A stretch of 64,000 nucleotides of DNA, taken from CAYWQB01 sp964460785 (GTDB lineage: Bacteria > Chlamydiota > Chlamydiia > Chlamydiales > CAYWQB01). Location of the stretch: NCBI GenBank assembly GCA_964460785.1, contig CAYWQB010000004.1, forward strand, positions 186,001 to 250,000, in the 5' to 3' direction. The notes beneath the pieces are model-generated. The model worked only from the letters and a program-made list of their open reading frames with translations. It ran no database searches and was not told where the DNA came from. The first letter of the stretch is position 1; every line of letters begins with the position of its first letter. The translations under genes and the position numbers were made by a program. This document shows, one piece after another, positions 1 through 8,467 of this stretch.

Positions 1-1
1 G

Positions 2-325
2 AAAAACGGAATTGGTGTTATATGGGAGGATAAGGATAAGCTTGCTACGCTTTTCAACTCTCTTTTTATGGTAGACTTAGGAGAGTTCAAAGATCCTTTG
101 ACTGCACGACGTATTCCTGGTGATATAGGTAGTGTTTTTCTTAAGCAAGGCAAGGTCTTTTATGTTGAGCGCTTTGGGGCCATAGATACAGCTTTTCAAG
201 AAGAAACATTTACAGAGGCTGTTGACCTTTTGAAAGAGCAGGGAAAACTCTACTATCCAGAGTACTTGAAGTGGGTTGAAGGAGCAGAAAGTGATCACTC
301 TAGTAAGCTGCAGGAATCTCCATGA
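2..325 (+). CDS. Partial tandem lipoprotein paralogue (5' end outside window)
   Basis: The reading frame is open from base 2 to the TGA at 323-325, so the gene begins upstream of the window and only its last 107 codons are seen. The visible part aligns throughout with the C-terminal half of the next gene (F-M-V-x-L-G-E-F-x-D-P, then T-x-R/K-x-P-G-D-x-G, then E-E-T-F-T-E-A-V-D-L-L-K). No function is recognised. By analogy with its neighbour the missing N-terminus probably carries a lipoprotein signal. The stop overlaps the next start as ATGA, so the two are translationally coupled. The ATG at 68 is internal, because the coding similarity continues upstream of it. Confidence 0.8.
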   Translation, partial: KNGIGVIWEDKDKLATLFNSLFMVDLGEFKDPLTARRIPGDIGSVFLKQGKVFYVERFGAIDTAFQEETFTEAVDLLKEQGKLYYPEYLKWVEGAESDHSSKLQESP

Positions 326-893
326 GAAGAGGCTTTGCAGCTTTTTTGTTAATGACATCTTTCCTATCAGGGTGTATCCATCCAGCACCACAATTTTATA
401 AAGATCAAAAAAAAGCATTTGTTGACCTGTGTCGGTATATGGAGAAAGAGAGTGTTTTAGGCATTGATCTCAATAGCTTTCGGTTTTACAGGTTCCAGGG
501 AAAAATGATTCCTAGGACACTTATAGAAGCAGAGAAGAGTAATCCAGACCCAATATCCATCAGCTTAGCCCGCGTCTATGCAGTCAATTCTATCTTGTAT
601 ACATTGAACTTTTTCAATACGAGTAAAGAGTTCCTTTCTATGCGGGAAGGAGAGCTGACTACAAATCTAAACTCTCGCTTTATGGTGGGGTTAGGAGAGT
701 TTAGGGATCCTTTTACAGCAAAGCGAACGCCAGGAGATGTAGGTAATATTTTCTTAATCCAAGGAAGTTTATCTTATTCTGAGCGATTTAGTGCTCCTGA
801 TAGTTCTTTGCATGAAGAAACATTTACAGAGGCTGTTGACCTTTTGAAAGAGCAGGGGAAACTTTACTATCCAGAGTACTTGAAGTGGGTTGA
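200..893 (+). repeat. Direct repeat of 80 bp in the two lipoprotein genes (200-279, 814-893)
   Basis: The blocks at 200-279 and 814-893 differ at two positions, while sequence just upstream of each is clearly diverged. They encode the same C-terminal segment beginning E-E-T-F-T-E-A. The pattern fits recent gene conversion or unequal recombination between tandem paralogues. Confidence 0.85.
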
Positions 894-918
894 TCATCTG
901 TCTTTAATAGAAAATTGA
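322..918 (+). CDS. Putative lipoprotein, tandem paralogue
   Basis: A 198-aa protein with a lipoprotein signal: basic M-R-R, a hydrophobic stretch, then lipobox L-S-G-C with the acylated Cys at residue 18. It is therefore expected to be membrane-anchored outside the cytoplasm. The remainder is soluble and of unknown function. Its C-terminal ~95 residues match the preceding truncated gene, including an 80-bp block with only two mismatches (814-893 versus 200-279). The start ATG overlaps the upstream TGA, which supports this start and an operon. No enzyme motif is visible. Confidence 0.8.
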   Translation: MRRGFAAFLLMTSFLSGCIHPAPQFYKDQKKAFVDLCRYMEKESVLGIDLNSFRFYRFQGKMIPRTLIEAEKSNPDPISISLARVYAVNSILYTLNFFNTSKEFLSMREGELTTNLNSRFMVGLGEFRDPFTAKRTPGDVGNIFLIQGSLSYSERFSAPDSSLHEETFTEAVDLLKEQGKLYYPEYLKWVDHLSLIEN

Positions 919-1043
919 GTTGGAATTAATTAAAATAAATTATGTTTATTTATTTTGGTTAATGGTTTATTATTTACATGGTTTTTTGTTCTGATTTGTA
1001 AAAGTCTATCAACTACGACCCAAAATAGAGCACCTAGGAGTTC

Positions 1044-1772
1044 ATGCTAGTGAGAAAAAAGGGCATTTCTATATCAGTAAGCAGTGAGTCAGCTGTAGCT
1101 GAAATATTGACCGATAGAATGTATCTGCGCTTGTATCAAGGTGCAGATTTTAAAGATGCGCTAGAGCTTTACTCTGATGAAAAACTCACAAGGTTGTTTG
1201 ATAGTGGTAAGCCTCTTTCCTATGAAGAAGTTAAGAATCTCATGGATGAGAGGGCGTATGCTTTCTCAAAAAAAGGTATTCCTTTAGGTATTTTCTCTGC
1301 TTTTTGCAACTCTACAAAAAAATTTATAGGACACTTTGATATCTTACCGACTGAGAACCCTGGTATTGTTGAAGCTGGATGCATTCTAAAGAGAGAGTTT
1401 CACTGTAAAGAGTTTGCTTTAGAAGGTATAAAAGCATTGGTTTTTGACTACGTTAATGCATTTAACTCGAATGGTTTCCATGTGCAAGGACTCCCTATTA
1501 GGAAGGTAATTGCCTCTACGCACCCTAAAAATTTCCCTTCAATTGCAATTATCGAGTCGATAGGAATGGTGAAGGAAAAAGAAAGTACAAGGTTTGGAAA
1601 GCCTAGAATTTGGTATTACTGCGATGTAAAGCCACAGACCAATGGCTGTTTTTGCATAGATAAAGTAGGACAGAAGAAGCTCGAAAAAACTGTTTTTGGG
1701 CAAAAAAGTAGAGCTAATACGAGGAGTTCAACTTCTAAATCTTCGGTATATGCAGAGCCTTTAGCCAAATAG
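1044..1772 (+). CDS. GNAT-family N-acetyltransferase (RimJ-like)
   Basis: A 242-aa protein resembling the Acetyltransf_3/RimJ branch of the GNAT fold. It has T-D-R-M-Y-L-R-L at residues ~23-30, a central F-I-G-H-F-D-I strand, V-E-A-G-C-I-L followed by a helix with A-L-E-G-I-K-A-L, and the closing V-I-A-S-T-H-P-K-N-F-P-S-I-A-I-I-E-S-I-G-M that typifies these enzymes. Such proteins move acetyl from acetyl-CoA to an amine; the substrate is unknown. The last ~45 residues are a basic, Ser/Thr-rich tail outside the domain. AGGAG at 1036-1040 is only 3 nt from ATG 1044 but 9 nt from GTG 1050, so the true start may be the GTG. A methyltransferase follows 27 nt later. Confidence 0.75.
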   Translation: MLVRKKGISISVSSESAVAEILTDRMYLRLYQGADFKDALELYSDEKLTRLFDSGKPLSYEEVKNLMDERAYAFSKKGIPLGIFSAFCNSTKKFIGHFDILPTENPGIVEAGCILKREFHCKEFALEGIKALVFDYVNAFNSNGFHVQGLPIRKVIASTHPKNFPSIAIIESIGMVKEKESTRFGKPRIWYYCDVKPQTNGCFCIDKVGQKKLEKTVFGQKSRANTRSSTSKSSVYAEPLAK

Positions 1773-1799
1773 GAGCAACCATCTCGGGGTAGGTTAAAA

Positions 1800-2645
1800 A
1801 TGGATTTTGAAGAAATAAAAAAAAGTCATAAATGGACTGCTGAAGATTATAATACCTACTCTGCTATTCAGTATGCAGCTGCAATAGAGCTATTAGAAAG
1901 GTTTTCTTTTACTGGGGAGGAGTCGGTTCTTGATATAGGCTGTGGAGATGGTAAAATCACGGCAAAGCTCTCTAGCCTGGCTTCTAAAGGCCAAGTTGCC
2001 GGGATGGATATCTCTCCGGAAATGGTTGCTTTTGCTAACAAATACTTTCCTTCAAAGAAGTGGGCAAACTTAACTTTTATAGAAGCAGATGCAAATGAAT
2101 TGAGTTACAGTGAAGAGTTTGATGTTATTTTTTCATCTTTTGCTCTTCAATGGCTTAATGATCATGAAAACTTTCTTGGCAGAGCCTTTGATGCTCTGAA
2201 AAAAGATGGCTTTTGGCTTTTTACGATTCCATTAGGGATTTCTCAGGAGCTTGAAGATTCTTTAGAAGAGCTTATCAGCCAAAAGAAATGGTGTAGCTAC
2301 TTTTCTGAATCTAACTTTCAGCTAACAGCGATGCCAACAGAAGGGGAGTGGAGAAAAGGGCTTAGCAAAGTTCCAATTGAGCTCACTCAGTGTGAAAAAG
2401 TGGATCAAAGCACTAATTTTCCCTCATATTCATCCCTTAAGGAGTACATAAAGCAATGGCTTCCTCACCCCTATGCCTTGCCTTCTGATTTAAGGCCTCA
2501 GTTTTATGAAGAGCTTTTCTCTCTACATTCAAGATGGATGAATCTAACAAAAGAGTCTGAAGTATGCTTTACATTTCCTCGTTTAGACATTATTGGAAGA
2601 AAGTCTAGACTTGTACCCAAAGTGAGCAATGAAGAAGTAAAGTGA
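1800..2645 (+). CDS. Class I SAM-dependent methyltransferase (Tam/BioC-like)
   Basis: A 281-aa protein with a clear class I methyltransferase core: motif I V-L-D-I-G-C-G-D-G-K (residues ~44-53), the acidic loop G-M-D-I-S, motif E-A-D-A-N-E-L, and S-S-F-A-L-Q-W-L-N-D after strand 4. The S-x-A-L-Q-W signature is typical of the trans-aconitate methyltransferase, BioC and juvenile-hormone-acid-methyltransferase group, so the substrate is probably a small carboxylate, but it cannot be fixed from sequence. It lies 27 nt after the GNAT gene and its 3' end overlaps the convergent transporter gene by 63 nt. Confidence 0.8.
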   Translation: MDFEEIKKSHKWTAEDYNTYSAIQYAAAIELLERFSFTGEESVLDIGCGDGKITAKLSSLASKGQVAGMDISPEMVAFANKYFPSKKWANLTFIEADANELSYSEEFDVIFSSFALQWLNDHENFLGRAFDALKKDGFWLFTIPLGISQELEDSLEELISQKKWCSYFSESNFQLTAMPTEGEWRKGLSKVPIELTQCEKVDQSTNFPSYSSLKEYIKQWLPHPYALPSDLRPQFYEELFSLHSRWMNLTKESEVCFTFPRLDIIGRKSRLVPKVSNEEVK

Positions 2646-3872
2646 GATAACACTTGTTGCAAGTAGGTACCAGCAAAATGCTGCTTGGTTATCAGTTATT
2701 TTATAAAGAAGAAGCGCTGCTACAGGGGTAAATCCACCAATAAGCCCATCTGCAACATTAAAAGTTAAGCTAATTCCTGCAAATCTTGTTGATGCCTGAA
2801 AGAGCTCTGAAAGTAGATTTGTGATTAAAGCAGATATACATGTAACCGGAAGAATATAAAGGCCAGCAACTACAGCAAGTAAAGTTAAATGGTGTTGGTT
2901 TTGTGCTAAAAAATATACAACTATTGTTAGGATAATTATAGAAAGGGAAGAGCAGGTGAGCATTAACTTATTGCTGATTCTATCCCCAAGATAGCCAAAT
3001 ACAGGCAGCAGTGCTGTGGATAGGAAAAGTATAGAGAAAGAAACTAAGCCATTTTCAAACTTCGTTAAACCTACTGATGCGGCAAAATAGGTCGGAATAT
3101 ATGCTGCTAGCATATAAAACGTTGAGGCATTTATTGCTCCATATCCAATGCCAATAATGATCGCCTTCTTTTCTTTTTTCCATACAGTATTAAGCGACTT
3201 AGTATTGATCTCGTTTTTTCTGATGACCTCTTTAAACATAGGGGTTTCTTCTAGCTTTCTTCGAAGGTAGATGCCAAAAAGCCCAATAAATCCACCTACC
3301 CAAAAGGAAATCCTCCAGCCCCACTCCATTAAAAATGACTCTGGAATAAGGTCTTCAATAAAAAATGCTTCAATGACCCCTAGCATTGCTCCAATTTGAT
3401 TCCCAAGAGCTCCCCAGCTAGTTATGAATATTCTGTTGTGTTTCTTGCTATTTTCATAAAGGAAGCAAGCTGTCCCTGGAGACTCTCCAGCTGCAGGTAT
3501 TGATTGAATGAACTTTAGGGCAAGAAGAGTAATTGGAGCAAAAACTCCCCACTGGGCATAAGTTGGGATATAGCCAGCTATAAATGTCGGTACTGTCATC
3601 ATGGTAATAGAAAAAATAAATGCTTTTTGCCTTCCAAAGACATCACCGATGTGACTGAAAAGGTAAATCCCAATAATTTTTGCAAAAAAACCAATGCCAA
3701 ATAGGCTAAAAGAAGCAATCCAATTCCATATTTGCTCATCAAAATGAAAAAATGATTTGGCGAAAATGGGTGCTAAAAAGCCAAATGAGTAGATTTCAAA
3801 CCACTCTAAGATATTGCCGATACTAACAGCACGTATTACTTGTCTTTGCTTACGGGTGGCTAACCTTTTCAA
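2583..3872 (-). CDS. MFS transporter, metabolite:H+ symporter (ProP/MHS) type
   Basis: A 429-aa integral membrane protein with about 12 hydrophobic segments. The N-terminal S-I-G-N-I-L-E-W-F-E, the loop 2-3 motif H-I-G-D-V-F-G-R-Q-K, S-I-P-A-A-G-E in TM4, and the P-M-F-K-E after TM6 are hallmarks of the metabolite:H+ symporter family, which imports osmolytes or dicarboxylates by proton symport. The substrate is unknown. The start is TTG at 3870-3872, with AAGG positioned 6 nt upstream and overlapping the end of the preceding gene, so it is cotranscribed with the 145-aa membrane protein 11 nt upstream. Confidence 0.8.
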   Translation of the reverse strand: MKRLATRKQRQVIRAVSIGNILEWFEIYSFGFLAPIFAKSFFHFDEQIWNWIASFSLFGIGFFAKIIGIYLFSHIGDVFGRQKAFIFSITMMTVPTFIAGYIPTYAQWGVFAPITLLALKFIQSIPAAGESPGTACFLYENSKKHNRIFITSWGALGNQIGAMLGVIEAFFIEDLIPESFLMEWGWRISFWVGGFIGLFGIYLRRKLEETPMFKEVIRKNEINTKSLNTVWKKEKKAIIIGIGYGAINASTFYMLAAYIPTYFAASVGLTKFENGLVSFSILFLSTALLPVFGYLGDRISNKLMLTCSSLSIIILTIVVYFLAQNQHHLTLLAVVAGLYILPVTCISALITNLLSELFQASTRFAGISLTFNVADGLIGGFTPVAALLLYKITDNQAAFCWYLLATSVISLYFFIAHFGYKSRLSSNNV

Positions 3873-3883
3873 AATACACCTTC

Positions 3884-4321
3884 TTATTGCAAGTCAGTAA
3901 TAAGTAGATAACTGTGTGCCCAAGTTAATAGAGATGTTATTAAAAAAATAACTGAAATTATTACAGAGTATAAGATGAAGTTAAATATTACTTTGCTTTT
4001 TTCTAAGCTGTGCCTAAAAAAATGGATGAGGTGAGTCATTATTATGGAAGGCAGAACGAATGAGAGAATCCACAAAGACCTTGCTATAGGGTGACTTTCT
4101 GATATGTATAGCGTAGAGATTCCTCCCATAATAGAAAGAGTAACTAAAAATATCTGTGGATATAGGACAAGTTTTAGATAATTTTTATTGATCTTTCCTT
4201 TTTTGATTACGTACCTAACTTTTTCTATTACATAGAATAATATTAAAGCAGAGACTCCAATGTAGATAAATCTATAAAAGTTATGATGGATTAGATATTG
4301 GCTAACGAATGTTGAGCTCAT
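3884..4321 (-). CDS. Small four-helix membrane protein, unknown
   Basis: A 145-aa protein with four strongly hydrophobic segments (residues ~15-32, 48-68, 78-102, 113-133) joined by short basic loops. No known family is recognised. It is placed 11 nt before the MHS transporter on the same strand and probably in the same transcript, so it may be an accessory to that transporter. That is inferred only from position. Confidence 0.6.
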   Translation of the reverse strand: MSSTFVSQYLIHHNFYRFIYIGVSALILFYVIEKVRYVIKKGKINKNYLKLVLYPQIFLVTLSIMGGISTLYISESHPIARSLWILSFVLPSIIMTHLIHFFRHSLEKSKVIFNFILYSVIISVIFLITSLLTWAHSYLLITDLQ

Positions 4322-4433
4322 AGGCCCCTCTGCAGTGCTTTTTTAGATAAAGCTCAACCAACCAGAAGTGAAGGATCACATATTTTGAATGTTTTATAAT
4401 AGAATATTTTTTAATGCCACTGAATCTAGAGCA

Positions 4434-5342
4434 TTAAGTATCTATATTTTCTCTTCTTAAGCCGCAAAGAGTGAAAAAATCAATGGATTTTAAGCTTTTA
4501 TCTCCTCTTTGACCATTGTATGGTCTCTTTGAGAGATTTTTATCATATGGAAAAGACAAAAATTGGATATCTAATAAAAGGCTGTCAATGCCCAAGCGCT
4601 TGGCAATAAAGTTTACAATAGAGCTTAAGTCTTTTTGAAAAGATCCATTTTGGGTTGAGTAGTACTTATACTCATCTTCTGGTAGTACGAATTGAATATG
4701 CTTTTTCTTGCTCAGCTGGCTTTTGTCAGACTCTAAAAGGTGTTTCAATATTTTTTTTACAATGAAGCAACCTTCGATGTACTGCAGAGCTGAGTAAAAT
4801 AACCCAGAGTCATGATCTTGAAAGAAACTGAGAATAGAGCTATCTCCAGGAAAGATGGAGCCTATTGATATACCTGTTTCTGTAGCATTTTTGTTATGAT
4901 TGACTTCTAGTATAGAGCAAACTGAAGAGCGAAGGTTGGTTGCAATTGGCTTTTCAGGGAACTCATAAATGGATCTTAAAATTTCAGATGATTTTATGAC
5001 TTTGAAATAGTTGGATTGTAAGCTCTCTATTTTATCAGCTATTACACTGCTTTTGCTGATCGATCCATTGGCGCTTTTTATGCCAAACCATGCTGTTAAG
5101 TCAGTCAGCCAAAAGATGGTTTTTTCAGTCTCCTTCATAAGAAGGGGTTGAATGATTTCCTCTCGATAAAAATCGACACATGTTTTTTTTAGGCCATAAG
5201 ATCCAACAAACCATAGAATGATATTACGCTCACCATAAGAGAGTAAATTTTCTACCAGCATTTCAGTAGATTGAAACCTTTGAAAGCTGACTTTAGTGGT
5301 TTGGTTTTCTGGATTATAGTTTGTCAATTGAAATATCCGCAA
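4434..5342 (-). CDS. Hypothetical protein, possible nucleotide/tRNA-using enzyme of unknown type
   Basis: A 302-aa soluble protein with alternating hydrophobic strands and helices: N-I-I-L-W-F-V-G-S-Y-G near residues 39-49, then K-T-I-F-W-L-T-D-L, suggesting a Rossmann-like alpha/beta fold. A-L-Q-Y-I-E-G-C-F-I and I-Q-F-V-L-P-E-D-E-Y-K-Y-Y follow. The overall order faintly recalls cyclodipeptide synthases, but the expected Y-x3-E pair is absent, so no function is assigned. The most upstream start is TTG 5342 without a clear ribosome site; ATG 5261 is an alternative. It is upstream of the membrane protein and transporter on the same strand, with a 112-nt gap. Confidence 0.55.
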   Translation of the reverse strand: MRIFQLTNYNPENQTTKVSFQRFQSTEMLVENLLSYGERNIILWFVGSYGLKKTCVDFYREEIIQPLLMKETEKTIFWLTDLTAWFGIKSANGSISKSSVIADKIESLQSNYFKVIKSSEILRSIYEFPEKPIATNLRSSVCSILEVNHNKNATETGISIGSIFPGDSSILSFFQDHDSGLFYSALQYIEGCFIVKKILKHLLESDKSQLSKKKHIQFVLPEDEYKYYSTQNGSFQKDLSSIVNFIAKRLGIDSLLLDIQFLSFPYDKNLSKRPYNGQRGDKSLKSIDFFTLCGLRRENIDT

Positions 5343-5538
5343 AAAAAACTATTTTATACAATTATACATTATAGTGTATTTGAATGACATTAAGTTTGTT
5401 TGTAAAATATAACTTATTATTAATAGCAGAGTTGTAGTCTTGAGAAATTAACTACATATCTTCCATATAGCTATACCTTGAGATTTTCTAATAAAGGGAA
5501 AGAGCCTTCCCCTTTACAAATGCCTACTAGCTAAAGCC
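5343..5538. other. AT-rich intergenic region with candidate promoter for the 302-aa gene
   Basis: About 196 bp without a gene. Read on the minus strand it holds TATAAT-like hexamers 25-35 nt before the 302-aa gene, without a good -35 element. Near 5493-5515 there is an imperfect hairpin (AAAGGGAA/TTCCCCTTT), 24 nt beyond the porin stop. It could terminate the porin transcript, but the run of T residues after it is poor. Confidence 0.35.
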
Positions 5539-6822
5539 CTAAATAGTCACCTTAAACTGCACCCCAGCAACTAGAGCACTAGATATGGAACTGAGCCCTC
5601 TTGGATTGATGATGTAGATCAACCCAGGCTGAATACGCAACCATTTAGCAAAGGGGTAGCTGTAGTTGAACTCGATGTCTAGCTCTTGCTTTTGTTGCTC
5701 AAGGTTGTTGAGCTTTTGATACTCCTTGAGCTTCGAACTATAAGACCCATAAGCAATGCCTAATGACATCTTGTCGGCTTTTTTTGGGAAAAAACACCCT
5801 TTTTGAATGAGGCCTGCAGCTAAGAAAAAAGGCATAAGGTTACGATCTGTAGGGAAGAGTTCAAATGCAGCATAACCATCAAGTCGCTTGAGGTCACTTT
5901 GCTGGGCAAATTGCTGCTCTAGCTGAATATAGAGGCACTGGTTGCCTCTTTTAGGTTCTTTTGTGAGCTGGTTCACTTGGTCTTTACCCGTTACAAACAC
6001 TACACCTAGAGCATAGCGGCCGGGCAGGTCGTTGAGGCCATTTTTCTTTTTATAGGCAATTTCAACAGCTCCTAGAGCTCCATTATCTGAATGAAAAGAA
6101 AAATCTACCCCATGCTCTTTGTTTTCAGAGGCTTTTTTATTGGTGTTATAGACTCCAAGTTTTGCCTCAAAGTTTTCATGAGTTTCAAGCTGTAGGAAGG
6201 CTCCCCATTGTGCATTAGGGTAAGCAGAGAAGGGCATATTGAAGAAAATTCCGATGGGGTTTCCATCAAACGCATTGCTGATATAGTTATAAAAAAGAGG
6301 GGATTGGAGGAGGTGGTCTCCTGCATTGATTTTTCCTATTTGAAAAAAGGATTTTTTATCCCAAAAGTGGTGCATGAAGTAGAGGGAGTCTAGGCGAAAA
6401 TTTTGTCCTCCGTAGTTTTGCTGCACTGGGAACTGGTTACCAATATATTTGGCAGAGAGGCTATCTCCCATTCTTTGGACAAGGTTAAAGTAGAGAGATG
6501 ATCTTTTTATCTGAGCAAAGCGCTCAAGGTCGATAGAGAAGTTTACGCCTAGGGATCCAGAGAAGGCTGTGCCTCGTTTTTCTCCCCCTGTCATGCTACT
6601 GACAAGGATGCCATCGAAGCTTGCAGAGACATCAAACCCTTTTTCTTTGGCTTTTTCAGCTAGGTTTCCCCAAGGTTCGATCATGTGCTTGCGGTTTTCA
6701 TCTATCTTTGGAGCTTCATTGATAGCAACCACTTCAGAGAGGTCTTCATAAGATGCTGTAGCTGTAAGAGGCGCATTTGCACAGGTGATTGCTAGAAGAG
6801 AGGAAAAAAGAAGCTGTTTCAT
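5539..6822 (-). CDS. OprB-type carbohydrate-selective porin
   Basis: A 427-aa outer-membrane protein. A signal peptide (M-K-Q-L-L-F-S-S-L-L-A-I, cleaved near A-T-A) is followed by the OprB family pattern: the L-A-E-K-A-K-E-K-G-F-D-V-S entry, G-S-L-G-V-N-F-S-I-D-L, a region around Y-G-G-Q-N-F-R-L-D-S-L-Y, Q-I-G-K-I-N-A-G-D, and F-F-N-M-P-F-S-A-Y-P-N. The rest is alternating amphipathic strands ending V-Q-F-K-V-T-I, as expected for a 16-strand barrel. These porins pass sugars across the outer membrane. AGGA lies 7 nt before the ATG. It is monocistronic as far as can be seen. Confidence 0.85.
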   Translation of the reverse strand: MKQLLFSSLLAITCANAPLTATASYEDLSEVVAINEAPKIDENRKHMIEPWGNLAEKAKEKGFDVSASFDGILVSSMTGGEKRGTAFSGSLGVNFSIDLERFAQIKRSSLYFNLVQRMGDSLSAKYIGNQFPVQQNYGGQNFRLDSLYFMHHFWDKKSFFQIGKINAGDHLLQSPLFYNYISNAFDGNPIGIFFNMPFSAYPNAQWGAFLQLETHENFEAKLGVYNTNKKASENKEHGVDFSFHSDNGALGAVEIAYKKKNGLNDLPGRYALGVVFVTGKDQVNQLTKEPKRGNQCLYIQLEQQFAQQSDLKRLDGYAAFELFPTDRNLMPFFLAAGLIQKGCFFPKKADKMSLGIAYGSYSSKLKEYQKLNNLEQQKQELDIEFNYSYPFAKWLRIQPGLIYIINPRGLSSISSALVAGVQFKVTI

Positions 6823-6905
6823 AACTGATTCCTATTTCAGACAAATGAAAGCTTCTTTTCATACTTTAGCTTTGTAGAAAGTGCAAAAGAAATTTACACA
6901 AAGGG

Positions 6906-6932
6906 GTAGGTGCAGAAGAACTCTGCACCTAC
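6906..6932 (-). terminator. Strong stem-loop, likely terminator of the 152-aa gene
   Basis: A perfect 11-bp stem, GTAGGTGCAGA with TCTGCACCTAC, encloses a 5-nt loop and begins 13 nt past the stop of the 152-aa gene. On the minus strand it is followed by a loosely T-rich stretch. This fits a Rho-independent terminator, though the T tract is interrupted. Confidence 0.6.
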
Positions 6933-6945
6933 GAAGGGGAGGGGA

Positions 6946-7404
6946 TTAACTTTTGTTCGATACGAATTCGATAAGCTTTCCAGCTAGAGCATGGGCACTT
7001 GTGGCTTGGAATCCGTGCTCTTTTGTAGAAAGCACGAAGTCATTGAATAGCTTTTCTGTCTTTTGAGCTTCAGTATTTCCATTTTTTGCAGATTTTTGGA
7101 GAAGAAGCAGTGTCTCAAGAGAGAAAACCTTTTTAGGATTAGAGGAGACAACACCAAGGGGTTTTTTAGAAGGCGCTGGCTGGCTAGCTAGTTTGTCTTC
7201 TACTTGCTTAATTTCTTGCTTGAAGGAAGCTGAGCTTGAGTTTTGTACTTCTTTACCAAGTTTTTGCATGAGAGTCTTTGCAAGAGCTTGCTGTTTGAAA
7301 CAGTCCGGATAAATTGCTGGACAAACTTCTTTTTCTGTTAATCCTGCCTCTGCATAAGAGATAGCAGCTTCTTGAATAGAAGAGGAAGTATTGAAATGTA
7401 CCAT
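6946..7404 (-). CDS. Hypothetical protein, 152 aa
   Basis: No family recognised. The protein is helical and polar, without a signal peptide or membrane segment. An N-terminal helix (S-I-Q-E-A-A-I-S-Y-A-E-A-G) is followed by T-L-M-Q-K-L-G-K-E, a Ser/Lys/Pro-rich linker (residues ~75-95) and a C-terminal helical part. AAGGAG lies 9 nt upstream of the ATG and a strong stem-loop lies just downstream, so it looks like a genuine, independently expressed gene. Confidence 0.6.
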   Translation of the reverse strand: MVHFNTSSSIQEAAISYAEAGLTEKEVCPAIYPDCFKQQALAKTLMQKLGKEVQNSSSASFKQEIKQVEDKLASQPAPSKKPLGVVSSNPKKVFSLETLLLLQKSAKNGNTEAQKTEKLFNDFVLSTKEHGFQATSAHALAGKLIEFVSNKS

Positions 7405-7600
7405 GGAAAGACTCCTTTTTTATGACCTCGGCGATTATTGAATCTTTATTATATCTTAATAATTAATAAAAGGCAAGGCATGATCTCGTTTTCTGTCTGA
7501 AGGAGCATCAGATGCACTGGATAGAACATTGGTCTGCAGTAGGGCGACCAAGGGTTAAAGAAGTGAAAATATACTGAGCCCAGAGCGATCTGCTCAGAGT
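7405..7600. other. Intergenic region between msrBA and the 152-aa gene
   Basis: About 196 bp. It contains the promoter side of the minus-strand 152-aa gene (AT-rich block near 7440-7470) and, at its right end, the hairpin after the MsrBA gene. No RNA gene was recognised. Confidence 0.4.
7574..7597 (-). terminator. Hairpin directly after msrBA
   Basis: CTGAGC at 7574-7579 pairs with GCTCAG at 7592-7597 across a 12-nt loop, starting 3 nt after the MsrBA stop. On the minus strand it is followed by TATATTTT. This makes a modest Rho-independent terminator. Confidence 0.45.
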
Positions 7601-8467
7601 TTAGTCAAATAGCTTGCGCTTCATATGGCAGTAGGGGGCCTTTTTATGCTTTTGATAGTAGTTTTGATGCCCCTCTTCTGCAGGCCAAAAAGGACTTACT
7701 TGGCGAAGAGTTGTAGCTACCTCATACCCTTGTTTTTGAAGCTCTTGGATAAGCTTTTGGGCAGCAGCTTGTTGTTTTGCTGTATAGGTGAAGATAGCAC
7801 TTTGATACTGCTCTCCAATATCAGGTCCTTGGCCATCTTTTTGAGTGAAATCATGGATCTCAAAAAAGGCTTTTAAAACGTTTAGAGTCGAAGTTTGAGC
7901 AGGATCAAAAATCACACGTACCGCTTCTAGATGACCTGTTTTCCCTGTGCAAACTTCGCGGTAGGTGGGAGATAGGGCCTTTCCTCCGATATAGCCACAC
8001 TCTGTGAGAGCGATTCCTTTTTCTTTTTGCAAAAGAGCTTCTACACCCCAAAAACAGCCAGCTGCTAAAATGATCTCTTCACTATCCTGTAAGATTTGTT
8101 CAGGGCAAAAGTCTAGAGACGTCGCATTGACACAGTAGCGTTGATTTTTTTTGGTGAAGCCTTCCCCTCGAAAAACATGCCCAAGGTGCCCTTTGCACCG
8201 AGTACAGACAATCTCTGTACGACGACCATCAGGATCAGGAAGCTCAAGCACATGATCTTGGAGTGCATCATCAAAGCTGGGCCAGCCGCAGCCAGATGAA
8301 AAATAAGCACTTTCTTGAAAGAGCCCAAGGCCACAAAGTCTACATAAATAGGTACCAACTTTAGCTGAAATTTTATCAGACGATGAGAAGGGAGGGTCCG
8401 TCTTTTTCTCTATAAGAATCGCATACTGATAGGGAGTCAGGCTACTTTCTTTAATGATTAGATTCAT
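7601..8467 (-). CDS. msrBA: Bifunctional peptide methionine sulfoxide reductase MsrB-MsrA
   Basis: A fusion of both stereospecific methionine sulfoxide reductases, which repair oxidised methionines using thioredoxin. The N-terminal MsrB part has the zinc-type C-x-x-C pairs (C-R-L-C and C-T-R-C), S-G-C-G-W-P-S-F, G-H-L-G-H-V-F, and catalytic Cys in R-Y-C-V-N. The C-terminal MsrA part has catalytic Cys in A-A-G-C-F-W-G, then G-Y-I-G-G, H-L-E-A-V-R-V, and E-E-G-H-Q-N-Y-Y. The order B-then-A is the reverse of the common MsrA-MsrB fusion. No signal peptide is seen, so it acts in the cytoplasm. I place the start at ATG 8467; an upstream in-frame TTG at 8485 is possible. It overlaps the preceding gene by 17 nt. 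Confidence 0.92.
   Translation of the reverse strand: MNLIIKESSLTPYQYAILIEKKTDPPFSSSDKISAKVGTYLCRLCGLGLFQESAYFSSGCGWPSFDDALQDHVLELPDPDGRRTEIVCTRCKGHLGHVFRGEGFTKKNQRYCVNATSLDFCPEQILQDSEEIILAAGCFWGVEALLQKEKGIALTECGYIGGKALSPTYREVCTGKTGHLEAVRVIFDPAQTSTLNVLKAFFEIHDFTQKDGQGPDIGEQYQSAIFTYTAKQQAAAQKLIQELQKQGYEVATTLRQVSPFWPAEEGHQNYYQKHKKAPYCHMKRKLFD

Noticed and set aside
77..418. 113-aa minus-strand open frame across the lipoprotein genes
   Set aside because: It overlaps two clear paralogous coding regions on the other strand, so it is an antisense shadow.
4434..5342. Cyclodipeptide synthase identity for the 302-aa protein
   Set aside because: Strand order and an A-L-Q-Y segment are vaguely similar, but the catalytic Tyr-x3-Glu and the Gly-x-Ser neighbourhood cannot be matched convincingly.
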